Of a stretch of 33,131 nt of DNA, positions 1-7,729 are shown piece after piece; the first letter of the stretch is position 1; each line of letters opens with the position of its first letter. The notes beneath the pieces were generated by a model. The model searched no databases and was not told the origin of the DNA. It worked only from the letters and a program-made list of their open reading frames with translations. The stretch lies in assembly GCA_902576865.1 (NCBI GenBank), contig CACGWZ010000007.1, forward strand, positions 1-33,131. The letters run 5' to 3'. This DNA is from an uncultured Fidelibacterota bacterium (GTDB lineage Bacteria > Fidelibacterota > Marinisomatia > Marinisomatales > Marinisomataceae). The position numbers and the translations under genes are program-made.

Positions 1-728
1 ACAACATAATGAGTCAATTTTTCTAAATCAACTTTTGAAGGATCAATATCAATGATTAGTTCAAAAGCATTATAAATATCTTCGTCTGAACTAAATCCAA
101 GAGACCTCAAAAGCATTGTAACAGGAAATTTTCTTTTTCTATCAATAATAGTAAAAAGAATGTCATTAATATCTGTTGTAAAATCTATCCATGAACCTCT
201 AATAGGAATAATGCGCGCATTATAAAGTTTTGCACCATTAGGATGAAATTTTTGATCAAAAAATGCACCTGGTGATCTTTGAAGCTGAGTAACAACAGTT
301 CTTTCAGCTCCATTAATAATAAATGTACCTTTGTCTGTCATATAAGGTATATTACCAAAATAAACATCTTGATCAATTACTTGAGCAAACTTCTTTTTAT
401 CTTTTTCGTCCGTAATTTTAAGACGAAGCTGAACATTTAAAGGTACACTGTAAGTAATTCCCCTATCCGAGCACTCTCTAGGGGTGTATCTAGCTTTACC
501 TATTGTGTAACTTTTATATTCAAGTATATAGTTTTCATGATTATCCTGTAAAGGAAAAATTGAAGCAAACGCCTCGTGCAATCCAAACATTTCCCTTTCT
601 TTAGGATTAATACTTTCCTGCAAAAAATCATGGAATGAGCCGACCTGCAAATCTAAAAGATTTGGTAGGTCATTGGTAGTTGTTATTTTCTCAAAATTAT
701 GTCTATTATTTAGTTTATCTTGTCTCAA
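1..728 (-). CDS. rpoB: RNA polymerase beta subunit, N-terminal part (runs off the window)
   Basis: This is the amino-terminal ~242 codons of the beta subunit of RNA polymerase; the gene continues beyond position 1. The reading frame is open from a TTG start at 728-726, preceded by a strong Shine-Dalgarno (GGAGGT, complement of 737-742) 8 bases away. No ATG lies in the first part of the frame, so an ATG-only search misses the start. Typical RpoB N-terminal and lobe motifs are readable: LLDLQVGSFHDFL, ECSERGITYSVPL, IPYMTDKGTFIINGAERTVV and QLQRSPGAFF. It follows rplL by 54 bases, the usual rplL-rpoB order. The rif region and catalytic core lie outside the window. Identity is certain; the TTG start is well supported by the ribosome-binding site. 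Confidence 0.97.
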   Translation of the reverse strand, partial: MRQDKLNNRHNFEKITTTNDLPNLLDLQVGSFHDFLQESINPKEREMFGLHEAFASIFPLQDNHENYILEYKSYTIGKARYTPRECSDRGITYSVPLNVQLRLKITDEKDKKKFAQVIDQDVYFGNIPYMTDKGTFIINGAERTVVTQLQRSPGAFFDQKFHPNGAKLYNARIIPIRGSWIDFTTDINDILFTIIDRKRKFPVTMLLRSLGFSSDEDIYNAFELIIDIDPSKVDLEKLTHYV

Positions 729-782
729 GATAGATTACCTCCAAAAAATTGGTTAATTAATAAATACTTTTATAGTATACTA
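729..782 (-). promoter_or_regulatory. rplL-rpoB spacer with 12-base palindrome and rpoB ribosome-binding site
   Basis: This spacer separates rplL from rpoB. A perfect 12-base palindrome (ATAGTATACTAT, 772-783) abuts the rplL stop codon and contains a TATACT hexamer that would serve as a -10 element. A 4-bp inverted repeat (CCAA/TTGG, 741-752) overlaps the first bases of the rpoB Shine-Dalgarno at 737-742. In E. coli this spacer holds an attenuator and an RNase III site that set the ratio of L7/L12 to beta subunit. A similar role here is inference only; no convincing -35 element was seen. Confidence 0.35.
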
Positions 783-1163
783 TTACTTTAATTCTACTGT
801 AGCTCCGGCCTCTTCAAGTTGAGACTTAATAGTTTCAGCCTCATCTTTTGCGACGCCTTCTTTAACAGCCTTTGGAGCAGAATCAACCAATTCTTTAGCT
901 TCTTTTAATCCAAGACCAGAAAGTTCTCTAACAACTTTAATTACTGAGATTTTTGATTGTCCAGCAGCTGCTAGAACAACATCAAAACTACTTTTTTCTC
1001 CACCTTCAGCAGCTCCTTCAGTAGCTCCTCCAGCAGCAGCAGCTGCAACAGGTACAGCAGCAGTGACACCAAATTTATCTTCGATATCTTTGACAAGCTC
1101 AGATACTTCAATCATATTTGCTTCCTCAAGATATTTTAATACATCTTCTCTTTTAACGCTCAT
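783..1163 (-). CDS. rplL: 50S ribosomal protein L7/L12
   Basis: L7/L12 forms the flexible stalk of the large ribosomal subunit that recruits GTPase translation factors. At 126 residues it has the family length. It shows the N-terminal dimerisation helix (about residues 5-35), an Ala/Gly-rich hinge (about 38-58) and the C-terminal factor-binding domain with [20 protein letters not shown] and [20 protein letters not shown]. The ribosome-binding site AAAGGG lies within the end of rplJ, whose stop is only 5 bases upstream, so the two are translated from one message. Its position between rplJ and rpoB is the universal bacterial order. Confidence 0.99.
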   Translation of the reverse strand: MSVKREDVLKYLEEANMIEVSELVKDIEDKFGVTAAVPVAAAAAGGATEGAAEGGEKSSFDVVLAAAGQSKISVIKVVRELSGLGLKEAKELVDSAPKAVKEGVAKDEAETIKSQLEEAGATVELK

Positions 1164-1168
1164 TTTAA

Positions 1169-1684
1169 CTACCCTTTCTTTGAGTTTAATTGTTCAAGTG
1201 CTCCTAATAAGCCAGATACAGGACTACCTAATGTGCTGCTAAGCTTAGACATTGGAGAATTTAACATTCCAACAAGTTTGGACAATAATTGTTCTTTAGA
1301 AGGAAGATTTGCAATTTTTTCAAACTCTTCTCCCTGAAATACTTGTCCATCTAATATCATACCTTTAACAGCAGGCTTATCAAAATCTTTTAAAAAATTC
1401 TTTATTACTTTTGCAGGATTTGTAGGATCATTATAGCTTAAAGCCATAGCGGTTGGACCATTCAAGAATTCATCTAATCCTTGCATGCCAGCATCTTTGG
1501 CGGCAAGTTTTATCAACGTATTCTTTGCAATAGTGAATTCTATATCATTTGATACAAATTCTTTTCTTAACTTGGTAATACTAACTACATCTAATCCAAT
1601 ATAGTCTGTGAAATAGATAGCATTAGCTTTACCTAGTTTTTCTGTCAAACTTTTAACGGTTTCTAAATTTTTAATGCTTGGCAT
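1169..1684 (-). CDS. rplJ: 50S ribosomal protein L10
   Basis: L10 anchors L7/L12 dimers to the 23S rRNA at the stalk base and in many bacteria represses its own message. The 171-residue product has the expected N-terminal RNA-binding region (residues 1-100, including [19 protein letters not shown] and [13 protein letters not shown]) and a C-terminal helix that would bind L7/L12 dimers. It starts 2 bases after the rplA stop. That leaves no intergenic room for the long L10-binding leader known upstream of rplJ in E. coli. Any autoregulatory structure would have to lie inside rplA. Confidence 0.98.
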   Translation of the reverse strand: MPSIKNLETVKSLTEKLGKANAIYFTDYIGLDVVSITKLRKEFVSNDIEFTIAKNTLIKLAAKDAGMQGLDEFLNGPTAMALSYNDPTNPAKVIKNFLKDFDKPAVKGMILDGQVFQGEEFEKIANLPSKEQLLSKLVGMLNSPMSKLSSTLGSPVSGLLGALEQLNSKKG

Positions 1685-1686
1685 AA

Positions 1687-2367
1687 TTATTCTGTTCCTA
1701 TCTTAATTCCTGGACCTAGAGTTGATGAAATACTAATTGACTTTAAATATTTACCCTTAAATGAATTTGGTTTAGCTGACATAACAGCATTCTGAAGAGT
1801 AATAAAATTTTCCTTTAATTGCTCTTCTGAAAATGAAGTTTTTCCGATCGAAGATTGCAAAATACCATTTTTTTCAACTCTAGCATCAAGTTTGCCAGCT
1901 TTAAGTTCTTTAATAGCTTTTGCAACATCATTTGTTACTGTACCGGATTTAGGATTTGGCATCAAACCTTTCGGTCCAAGAACCTTACCTAGTTTACCTA
2001 ATTCAACCATTAGATCTGGTGTAACTACAATTTTATCAACATCAGTCCAGCCAGCTTTAATCTTATCTAAAAATTCATCTTTACCCACGAAATCAGCACC
2101 AGCATCTTTTGCTTCCACCTCTTTGTCTGCATTTACTATTGCCAATACTGAAACCTCTTTTCCAATTCCATGAGGAAGATTAATACTTAATCTTATATTT
2201 TCTTCAGCATGCCTTGGATCTACACCTAAATTGAAAGCAACATCAACTGACTCATTAAATGAATCTCTTTTAAAATTCATTAACATATTAAATGCATCTT
2301 CTATATTATGTAGCTTTGAAGAATCCAGTTTTTCATTAACTGATTTGGAGAATTTAGTTACTTTCAT
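1687..2367 (-). CDS. rplA: 50S ribosomal protein L1
   Basis: L1 forms the mobile L1 stalk near the E site and in E. coli represses the L11-L1 operon. The 226-residue protein is close to the family length (about 230) and carries the L1 signature region [20 protein letters not shown] near residues 123-142. Its ATG overlaps the TGA of rplK in an ATGA junction, suggesting coupled translation. The order rplK-rplA-rplJ-rplL is the standard one. Confidence 0.98.
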   Translation of the reverse strand: MKVTKFSKSVNEKLDSSKLHNIEDAFNMLMNFKRDSFNESVDVAFNLGVDPRHAEENIRLSINLPHGIGKEVSVLAIVNADKEVEAKDAGADFVGKDEFLDKIKAGWTDVDKIVVTPDLMVELGKLGKVLGPKGLMPNPKSGTVTNDVAKAIKELKAGKLDARVEKNGILQSSIGKTSFSEEQLKENFITLQNAVMSAKPNSFKGKYLKSISISSTLGPGIKIGTE

Positions 2368-2792
2368 TTTTCGACCTCAATTCCCATGCTAACAGCAGTT
2401 CCAGCAATCATTTCTGCACCTTGATCTAATGTGTGAGCATTTAAATCTTTCATTTTAATTTCAGCAATTTTTTTGCACTGAGTCATGTTAATTGTTCCAA
2501 CTTTGTCTTTATTTGGCTCTTGTGAACCTTTTTTCATTTTTAATTCTTTCATGATAAGAGTGGATGCAGGCGGAGATTTAGTTTCAAAGGTAAAAGATCT
2601 ATCTTTATATACTTTAATAATTACAGGTGTTAACATTCCCTGTAATTCTTTCGTGGCCTCATTAAATGCATTACAAAAATCCATAATGTTTACACCATGC
2701 TGACCAAGTGCAGGACCAACAGGAGGAGCTGGATTAGCCTGTCCAGCTGCAATTTGTAATTTAATTAGACCAGTTTGTTCTTTTTCAGCCAT
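2364..2792 (-). CDS. rplK: 50S ribosomal protein L11
   Basis: L11 binds the GTPase-associated region of 23S rRNA and is needed for RelA activation on stalled ribosomes. I place the start at the ATG at 2792, giving 142 residues beginning [13 protein letters not shown], which matches the family N terminus. A GTG at 2804 would add four residues and overlap nusG. Family motifs are clear: [20 protein letters not shown] and the C-terminal RNA-binding domain with [21 protein letters not shown]. It begins one base after the nusG stop. Confidence 0.98.
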   Translation of the reverse strand: MAEKEQTGLIKLQIAAGQANPAPPVGPALGQHGVNIMDFCNAFNEATKELQGMLTPVIIKVYKDRSFTFETKSPPASTLIMKELKMKKGSQEPNKDKVGTINMTQCKKIAEIKMKDLNAHTLDQGAEMIAGTAVSMGIEVEK

Positions 2793-2793
2793 C

Positions 2794-3327
2794 TTAACTT
2801 TCACTTAAAATTTGGTTTACACTCAACTCAATAGGAGTAGGTCTTCCAAAAATATTAACATTTACTTTAATTCTATTTCTATCATTCACCTCTTGAACAA
2901 GGCCATTAAATTCTTTAAATGGTCCATCAATTACCTTTACAGAATCTCCAACTTTAAATGGTATTTCATCTATATTTTCAGAAGAAAGTTCGTCGCCATC
3001 AGCAGAAACAAGATATCGAGACATTTCAACTTCGGTAACAGGTTGTGGACTTCCTTTAGGACCAACAAAACTCATAACACCATCAACGCTTTCAATAAAA
3101 AATTTTGTTTCATTATTCATAATCATTTTAACCAAAATATATCCTGGTAATAAGCTCTTTTCTTTAACAGTTTTTTTACCATTTTTGATATCAACAATGT
3201 TCTCTGTCGGGATTATAATTTCCTCAACGTTAGCTTTCAAATCTTTTTCAAAGTCTAGTTCTCTAAAAATATTATCTTTCACCTTATTTTCTTTACCAGA
3301 CATTACTCTTAAACTATACCAATTCAT
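2794..3327 (-). CDS. nusG: Transcription termination/antitermination factor NusG
   Basis: NusG binds RNA polymerase and modulates pausing, Rho-dependent termination and coupling to the ribosome. The chosen ATG at 3327 overlaps the secE stop (ATGA) and gives 177 residues beginning [20 protein letters not shown], the normal NusG N terminus. An earlier in-frame ATG at 3360 adds 11 residues that resemble no NusG and run into secE. The NGN domain occupies about residues 1-110, with [10 protein letters not shown] and a GVMSFVG segment. The C-terminal KOW domain contains [19 protein letters not shown]. Order secE-nusG-rplK is canonical. Confidence 0.98.
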   Translation of the reverse strand: MNWYSLRVMSGKENKVKDNIFRELDFEKDLKANVEEIIIPTENIVDIKNGKKTVKEKSLLPGYILVKMIMNNETKFFIESVDGVMSFVGPKGSPQPVTEVEMSRYLVSADGDELSSENIDEIPFKVGDSVKVIDGPFKEFNGLVQEVNDRNRIKVNVNIFGRPTPIELSVNQILSES

Positions 3328-3506
3328 ATCAACACTCTCATAAATCTTTGTATTACCCAATCAATTCCAAACAAAAAAAGAACAAATAAAAGAAAAAAAA
3401 TAATAATTAAATAAGTGGATCCTCTCAACTCGTTATAGGATGGCCAAGAAACCTTGTTCATTTCCAAGAAAACCTGATTTAAAAAATCTTTTATCATTTT
3501 AAACAT
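3324..3506 (-). CDS. secE: Preprotein translocase subunit SecE
   Basis: SecE is the small membrane subunit that clamps SecY in the SecYEG translocon. The 60-residue protein is the short single-span form: an amphipathic N-terminal helix with FLEMNKVSWPS, typical of SecE, then one hydrophobic segment at about residues 32-55. An AAGGA sequence 6 bases upstream supports the ATG at 3506; a second in-frame ATG three codons later is less well spaced. It lies 16 bases downstream of tRNA-Trp and overlaps nusG by 4 bases. Confidence 0.93.
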   Translation of the reverse strand: MFKMIKDFLNQVFLEMNKVSWPSYNELRGSTYLIIIFFLLFVLFLFGIDWVIQRFMRVLI

Positions 3507-3522
3507 TTCTTATCCTTTATCG

Positions 3523-3595
3523 CAGGTGAGGCAGGAATTGAACCCGCAACCCCCGGTTTTGGAGACCGATGCTCTACCAATTGAGCTACTCACCT
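3523..3595 (-). tRNA. tRNA-Trp (anticodon CCA)
   Basis: A complete 73-base cloverleaf can be folded. The 7-bp acceptor stem is AGGTGAG/CTCACCT with discriminator G, usual for bacterial tRNA-Trp. The anticodon loop CTCCAAA gives CCA, and the T arm contains GGTTCAATTCC. No CCA tail is encoded. It sits between rpmG and secE, a common position in bacteria. Confidence 0.96.
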
Positions 3596-3600
3596 ATATG

Positions 3601-3765
3601 CTATTTTATTTCTTTAAAAAGAACGTGCTTGCGAGCTACAGGGTCAAACTTTTTGTATTCAAGTTTGTCAGGATGTTTACTTTTATTTTTAGTAACAGTA
3701 TAACGATACCCTGTCCCTGCAGTACTCTCAAGTCTTACAATTGCTCTTTTGCTATTACCAGCCAT
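3601..3765 (-). CDS. rpmG: 50S ribosomal protein L33
   Basis: L33 is a small basic protein of the large subunit near the E site. The 54-residue reading frame starts at the ATG at 3765-3763 ([19 protein letters not shown]) and ends with TAG at 3603-3601. Conserved stretches are [20 protein letters not shown] and [18 protein letters not shown]. It contains no cysteines, so it is the zinc-free form. Its ATG overlaps the tuf stop by one base (TAATG), and tRNA-Trp begins 5 bases after it, so it is probably made from the tuf transcript. Confidence 0.95.
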   Translation of the reverse strand: MAGNSKRAIVRLESTAGTGYRYTVTKNKSKHPDKLEYKKFDPVARKHVLFKEIK

Positions 3766-4958
3766 TAGTTAACAACAGTAGTTACTACACCAGCTCCTAC
3801 AGTGTGTCCACCTTCTCTAATAGCGAATCTTAGTGATTTATCCATAGCAATTGGTGTAATTAATTCAACTTCCATTTCAACAGTATCTCCAGGCATAACC
3901 ATTTCAGTACCTTCAGGCAATGAAACAACACCAGTTACATCAGTAGTTCTGAAGTAAAACTGAGGTCTGTAATTTTTAAAAAATGGAGTATGTCTTCCAC
4001 CTTCTTCTTTTTTCAAAACATATACTTCAGCTTTGAACTTGGTGTGTGGTGTAATTGAACCTTTAGCTGCTAAAACAACACCTCTTTTAAGATCTTCCTT
4101 CTCAACACCTCTTAATAAAAGGCCAGCATTATCACCAGCTTCACCTTCTTCAAGAATTTTTTGGAACATTTCAACACCAGTAACTGTTGTGGTACCTATT
4201 TTATTTTCAAGACCAACAACTTCTACTTCTTCACCAACTTTGATCTTACCTGATTCAATTCTTCCAGTACCAACAGTACCTCTACCAGTAATACTGAAAA
4301 CATCTTCAACAGGCATCAAGAAAGGTTTATCAACTGCACGTTCAGGCTGTGGGATAAACGAATCGCAAGCATCCATTAGCTCTCCAATACATTTAACCGC
4401 TTCAGCATCATTAGGATTTTCAAGAGCTTTTAAAGCACTACCTTTAACGATAGGTGTCTTATCACCATCGAATTTATATTCGCTTAAAAGATCTCTTAAT
4501 TCCATCTCTACCAATTCTAACAATTCAGGATCGTCAACTTGATCAACCTTATTCATGAAAACAACTATACTTGGTACATTAACCTGTCGAGCAAGTAATA
4601 CGTGTTCTCTAGTTTGAGGCATTGGACCATCAGCTGCACTTACAACAAGAATAGCTCCATCCATTTGAGCTGCTCCTGTAATCATGTTTTTAATGTAGTC
4701 GGCGTGACCAGGACAATCAACGTGCGCATAGTGGCGGTTGGCTGTCTCATATTCAACATGTGAAGTTGAGATCGTAATACCTCTTTCTTTTTCCTCAGGT
4801 GCATTATCAATAGTGTCAAAATCACGTTTAGCTGCTAAACCTAGATTTGACTGGGTTTGCGTAATAGCAGCGGTCAAAGTAGTCTTACCATGGTCAACGT
4901 GACCGATAGTACCGATATTACAGTGAGGCTTATTTCTAACAAATGTTTCTTTAGCCAT
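3765..4958 (-). CDS. tuf: Elongation factor Tu
   Basis: EF-Tu is the GTPase that delivers aminoacyl-tRNA to the ribosomal A site. At 397 residues it is full length. G1 is GHVDHGKT (19-26), G2 includes RGITIST, G3 is DCPGH, and G4 is NKVD. Domains 2 and 3 follow, including [17 protein letters not shown], and the protein ends with [18 protein letters not shown] strong ribosome-binding site (AAGGAGAT) precedes the ATG. It is 41 bases downstream of tRNA-Thr(GGT), as in the E. coli tufB operon, so it is probably cotranscribed with the four tRNAs. Confidence 0.99.
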   Translation of the reverse strand: MAKETFVRNKPHCNIGTIGHVDHGKTTLTAAITQTQSNLGLAAKRDFDTIDNAPEEKERGITISTSHVEYETANRHYAHVDCPGHADYIKNMITGAAQMDGAILVVSAADGPMPQTREHVLLARQVNVPSIVVFMNKVDQVDDPELLELVEMELRDLLSEYKFDGDKTPIVKGSALKALENPNDAEAVKCIGELMDACDSFIPQPERAVDKPFLMPVEDVFSITGRGTVGTGRIESGKIKVGEEVEVVGLENKIGTTTVTGVEMFQKILEEGEAGDNAGLLLRGVEKEDLKRGVVLAAKGSITPHTKFKAEVYVLKKEEGGRHTPFFKNYRPQFYFRTTDVTGVVSLPEGTEMVMPGDTVEMEVELITPIAMDKSLRFAIREGGHTVGAGVVTTVVN

Positions 4959-4999
4959 TTTGTTATCTCCTTGTTTTTAACAATTATTTTATTTTTTTG

Positions 5000-5072
5000 A
5001 GCCTACGACCGGGATTGAACCGGTGACCTCTTCGTTACCAACGAAGTGCTCTACCTACTGAGCTACGCAGGC
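5000..5072 (-). tRNA. tRNA-Thr (anticodon GGT)
   Basis: A full 73-base cloverleaf: acceptor GCCTGCG/CGTAGGC with one G-U pair, anticodon stem CTTCG/CGAAG enclosing loop TTGGTAA (anticodon GGT), T arm with GGTTCAATCC, discriminator T. No CCA is encoded. It corresponds in position to E. coli thrT, immediately before tufB. Confidence 0.96.
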
Positions 5073-5080
5073 AATTATTG

Positions 5081-5153
5081 AGCGAGTGACGCGATTCGAA
5101 CGCGCGACCCTCAGCTTGGAAGGCTGATGCTCTACCAACTGAGCTACACTCGC
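5081..5153 (-). tRNA. tRNA-Gly (anticodon TCC)
   Basis: A full 73-base cloverleaf: acceptor GCGAGTG/CACTCGC, anticodon stem TCAGC/GCTGA with loop CTTCCAA (anticodon TCC), T arm with GCGTTCGAATCGC, discriminator T as in glycine tRNAs. No CCA is encoded. It is 8 bases upstream of tRNA-Thr(GGT), matching E. coli glyT. Confidence 0.96.
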
Positions 5154-5161
5154 AAGTTCTG

Positions 5162-5244
5162 TGGGCAAAGAAGGATTCGAACCTCCGTAGACTTACGTCG
5201 GCAGATTTACAGTCTGCTGCCTTTAACCACTCGGCCATTTGCCC
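5162..5244 (-). tRNA. tRNA-Tyr (anticodon GTA)
   Basis: An 83-base class II tRNA with a long variable arm (around CGACGTAAGTCTACG). Acceptor GGGCAAA/TTTGCCC, anticodon stem GCAGA/TCTGC with loop CTGTAAA (anticodon GTA), discriminator A. No CCA is encoded. It lies 8 bases before tRNA-Gly, matching E. coli tyrU. Confidence 0.96.
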
Positions 5245-5319
5245 GAAATCCTAAATCAATCCTGATAGTAAGATCAAAAAAAAATTTTCAAATACCTTGC
5301 TTTTTACCTTTAAAAACTG

Positions 5320-5392
5320 AGCCGGCGAGAGGATTTGAACCCCCGACCCGCTGATTACAAATCAGCTGCTCTACCAACTGAGCTACACCGGC
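5320..5392 (-). tRNA. tRNA-Thr (anticodon TGT)
   Basis: A 73-base cloverleaf: acceptor GCCGGTG/CGCCGGC, anticodon stem GCTGA/TCAGC with loop TTTGTAA (anticodon TGT), T arm GGGTTCAAATCC, discriminator T. No CCA is encoded. It is the first tRNA of the cluster and matches E. coli thrU. The 75-base spacer to tRNA-Tyr (5245-5319) holds only A/T runs, including nine T on the coding strand, with no hairpin I could find. Confidence 0.96.
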
Positions 5393-5398
5393 AATGTA

Positions 5399-5404
5399 AG
5401 TATA
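5399..5404 (-). promoter_or_regulatory. Possible -10 element for the tRNA-tuf transcript
   Basis: A TATACT hexamer (complement of 5399-5404) lies in the 67-base spacer between cysS and tRNA-Thr(TGT). A start about 7 bases downstream would fall at the mature 5' end of the tRNA (5392). The matching -35 position reads TCGCTT and is poor. The assignment is weak and rests on the -10 match and the location before a stable-RNA cluster. Confidence 0.25.
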
Positions 5405-5459
5405 CACGCACGCGTAGGCAAAAGCGACGAAATATAAGAAGATTTAGCAGGAAAACAAA

Positions 5460-6833
5460 TTATTTCTTTTTAGAGAGGTTTTGTCCGGTGGAAGTATCCT
5501 CAACCTGCCAGCCTAAAGACTCAATTTTATCTCTAATTGAATCAGACAATTTCCAATCTAGATTTTTCCTTGCTTCATGACGAGTAACAAGTAAATCTTG
5601 TAACTCTTTTGGAATATTTTGATCATGTAAATTGTTTAAATCTAAAATATCAAAAATTGAATTGAATAATTTTAAAAAAACTAAAGATTTTTCTTTATCT
5701 AAATCATTTATTGAGTTTTCTGCAATTTTTTTATTCATTTCTGATATAAAACTAAAGAAAACTCCAATCGCTCCTGGAGTATTTAAATCATCATTAAGAG
5801 CATCAATAAATAATTCATGTTCACTTGAAAATTTTAGTTCAATACTTTTGCTATCAATATTGAAGTTTTTTGCAAATCTTTTAATTTTTTCAATCATTTT
5901 TTTGCATTCATCTAATTTTTTTTGACTGAAAGATACTTTAGTCCTATAATGAGAAGAAAGCAGGAACAATCTAACTACATCCGAACCATTTTTTTCAATG
6001 AGAGTGCTAACATCAATAAAGTTACCTAATGACTTGCTCATCTTTTCATCGTCCATATTCAAATGTTCAGCATGAAGCCAATAATTTGATAGATTATGTT
6101 TTTGAATAGCTTCAATTTGAGCACTCTCATTTTCGTGATGAGGAAATTTTAGATCTATTCCTCCACAATGTATATCTAGACGGCCATCAAAAAGGGTCTT
6201 GATCATTACAGCGCATTCGGTATGCCATCCAGGCCTTCCCTTACCCCACTCGCTGTTCCAGAAAATATCACCATCTGAGTCCTTTTTTGCCTTCCACAAT
6301 GTAAAATCATTACGATTTTTTTTTGATAATTCATTATCTTCCGTTTCAAGGTCATCACTAATATTTACAAATTTTCCATATTTTGGATAAGCTTCTAAAT
6401 CAAAAAAAATATTTCCGTTCATTTCATAGGCTAAATCTTGATTTATTAAAGCTTGAATAAATTCGATCATTTCTTCTACATACTCTGTTGCTCTTGGATT
6501 ATGATTGTTAGGTAAAATTTTTAATGATTTTGACAATTCCAGGAATGATAATTCATATTTTGAAGTTATTTCCTTTAATGAAGTATTCTCCTGATTAACC
6601 CTATCAATAATCTTGTCATCAATATCAGTTATATTAACTGCAGTTTCAGTCTCATAACCGTTTAACTGCAGAACTCTGTTTAATAAATCATAAAATACAA
6701 AGGTTCTAAAATTTCCTATGTGAGGATCATTGTAAACTGTTGGACCGCAACCATAAGTTTTAACTTTTTTATCAGAAATTGATTTGAAGACTTCTTTTTT
6801 ACTTGAAAGTGAATTATATAATTTTAAGCTCAT
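5460..6833 (-). CDS. cysS: Cysteinyl-tRNA synthetase
   Basis: CysRS charges tRNA-Cys with cysteine using ATP. The 457-residue protein has class I signatures: HIGN at 38-41 and KMSKS at 264-268. The zinc-site ligands of the family are present as C29, C207, H232 and E236. The C-terminal region after about residue 380 includes HEARKNLDWKLSDSIRDKIE, common in bacterial CysRS tails. The ATG at 6833 overlaps the ddl stop by 4 bases (ATGA), placing it as the last protein gene of the upstream operon before the tRNA cluster. Confidence 0.98.
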   Translation of the reverse strand: MSLKLYNSLSSKKEVFKSISDKKVKTYGCGPTVYNDPHIGNFRTFVFYDLLNRVLQLNGYETETAVNITDIDDKIIDRVNQENTSLKEITSKYELSFLELSKSLKILPNNHNPRATEYVEEMIEFIQALINQDLAYEMNGNIFFDLEAYPKYGKFVNISDDLETEDNELSKKNRNDFTLWKAKKDSDGDIFWNSEWGKGRPGWHTECAVMIKTLFDGRLDIHCGGIDLKFPHHENESAQIEAIQKHNLSNYWLHAEHLNMDDEKMSKSLGNFIDVSTLIEKNGSDVVRLFLLSSHYRTKVSFSQKKLDECKKMIEKIKRFAKNFNIDSKSIELKFSSEHELFIDALNDDLNTPGAIGVFFSFISEMNKKIAENSINDLDKEKSLVFLKLFNSIFDILDLNNLHDQNIPKELQDLLVTRHEARKNLDWKLSDSIRDKIESLGWQVEDTSTGQNLSKKK

Positions 6834-7729
6834 TTTTGTAAAGACAATTTAATAATTTTATTAATTATATCTTTAAAAGAAAATCCATATCTCATAGCAG
6901 CCATTGGAAATAAACTAGTTTCAGTCATTCCAGGAAGAGTATTTATTTCTAAAAAATAGAAATTATTGTCATTAAATTTAAAGTCAACTCTTGAATAAAT
7001 ATCACATTTGAGCATATTGTGAACACTTAATGCACAATCTTGCACAAATTGATATTTTTCCAAAGTGAGATTAGCAGGACAAGTATATTTTGATTCGCCG
7101 GCTGTATATTTTGATTTGTAATCATATATACCAGATTTTGGTTTAATTTCAATAACAGGGAGTGCTTCATTCCCCAAAATTGGAACGGTAATTTCTCTTC
7201 CATCAATAAACTCTTCAATTAATACGGAATTATCAAAATCTAAAGCTATATCAATGGCATCATTTAAATTTTCAAAATTATCAATAACATTAAAACCAAC
7301 AGAGCTTCCTTGTGAATTTGGTTTCACAATATATTTTTCAGACTTGAAATCAATATGATCATTGCATGTATTTGAAGAAGTTTGATAATATTTTGGAGAT
7401 AAAACTCCCTGATTCATAACAATTTCTTTTGTCACAGATTTATCAAAACAATTTCGAGAAGATTTTTCACCTGAACCGTTATAAGGAATATTATTTTTTG
7501 ATAAAATTGATTGAATGACTCCATCTTCACCAAAAGAACCATGCAATGCAATGAAGGCAAAATCATGTGCTTTTAAATCATTTAAGATAAAATCAATTGA
7601 ATCTGAATCCAGAACAAATATTGAAGTATTATAACCTAATTGATTACAAGCTTGAGCAACAGCTTCACCAGTTCTTATAGAAACTAATCGCTCCTCTGAA
7701 TTTCCTCCCGATATTACTGCAATATTAAT
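6830..7729 (-). CDS. ddl: D-alanine--D-alanine ligase, apparent ATT start
   Basis: Ddl joins two D-alanines with ATP for peptidoglycan synthesis and has the ATP-grasp fold. Family motifs run in order: INIAVISGGNSEERLVS at the N terminus, ALHGSFGEDG (from about 7546), VKPNSQGSSVGFNVI, EEFIDGREITVPILG, and YFLEINTLPGMTETSLFP with the metal-binding E and N. The frame is open only from 7747, where a TGA lies just upstream (7750-7748). It holds no ATG, GTG or TTG before the TTG inside the ALHG motif at 7546. That TTG would remove the ligase N-terminal domain. I place the start at the ATT at 7729, which has AAAGGA 6 bases upstream and gives about 299 residues, near the DdlB length. The gene overlaps gmhB by 16 bases. 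Confidence 0.9.
   Translation of the reverse strand: MNIAVISGGNSEERLVSIRTGEAVAQACNQLGYNTSIFVLDSDSIDFILNDLKAHDFAFIALHGSFGEDGVIQSILSKNNIPYNGSGEKSSRNCFDKSVTKEIVMNQGVLSPKYYQTSSNTCNDHIDFKSEKYIVKPNSQGSSVGFNVIDNFENLNDAIDIALDFDNSVLIEEFIDGREITVPILGNEALPVIEIKPKSGIYDYKSKYTAGESKYTCPANLTLEKYQFVQDCALSVHNMLKCDIYSRVDFKFNDNNFYFLEINTLPGMTETSLFPMAAMRYGFSFKDIINKIIKLSLQK

Noticed and set aside
1892-2173. Plus-strand open frame opposite rplA
   Set aside because: Antisense shadow of a conserved ribosomal gene.
2794-3360. NusG start at the ATG at 3360
   Set aside because: The extra residues overlap secE and do not match NusG; the ATG at 3327 gives the family N terminus and an ATGA junction.
4033-4542. Plus-strand open frame of 169 codons opposite tuf
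   Set aside because: It is antisense to conserved EF-Tu, with no recognisable domain or ribosome-binding site; its openness follows from the codon use of tuf.
5245-5319. Promoter or terminator in the spacer between tRNA-Thr(TGT) and tRNA-Tyr
   Set aside because: TTGAAA and TACTAT occur but with a 15-base spacing, and the nine-T run has no preceding hairpin.
6830-7546. ddl as a truncated gene starting at the TTG at 7546
   Set aside because: Conserved Ddl N-terminal sequence continues upstream in the same frame to about 7729, so the gene is complete with an unusual start.
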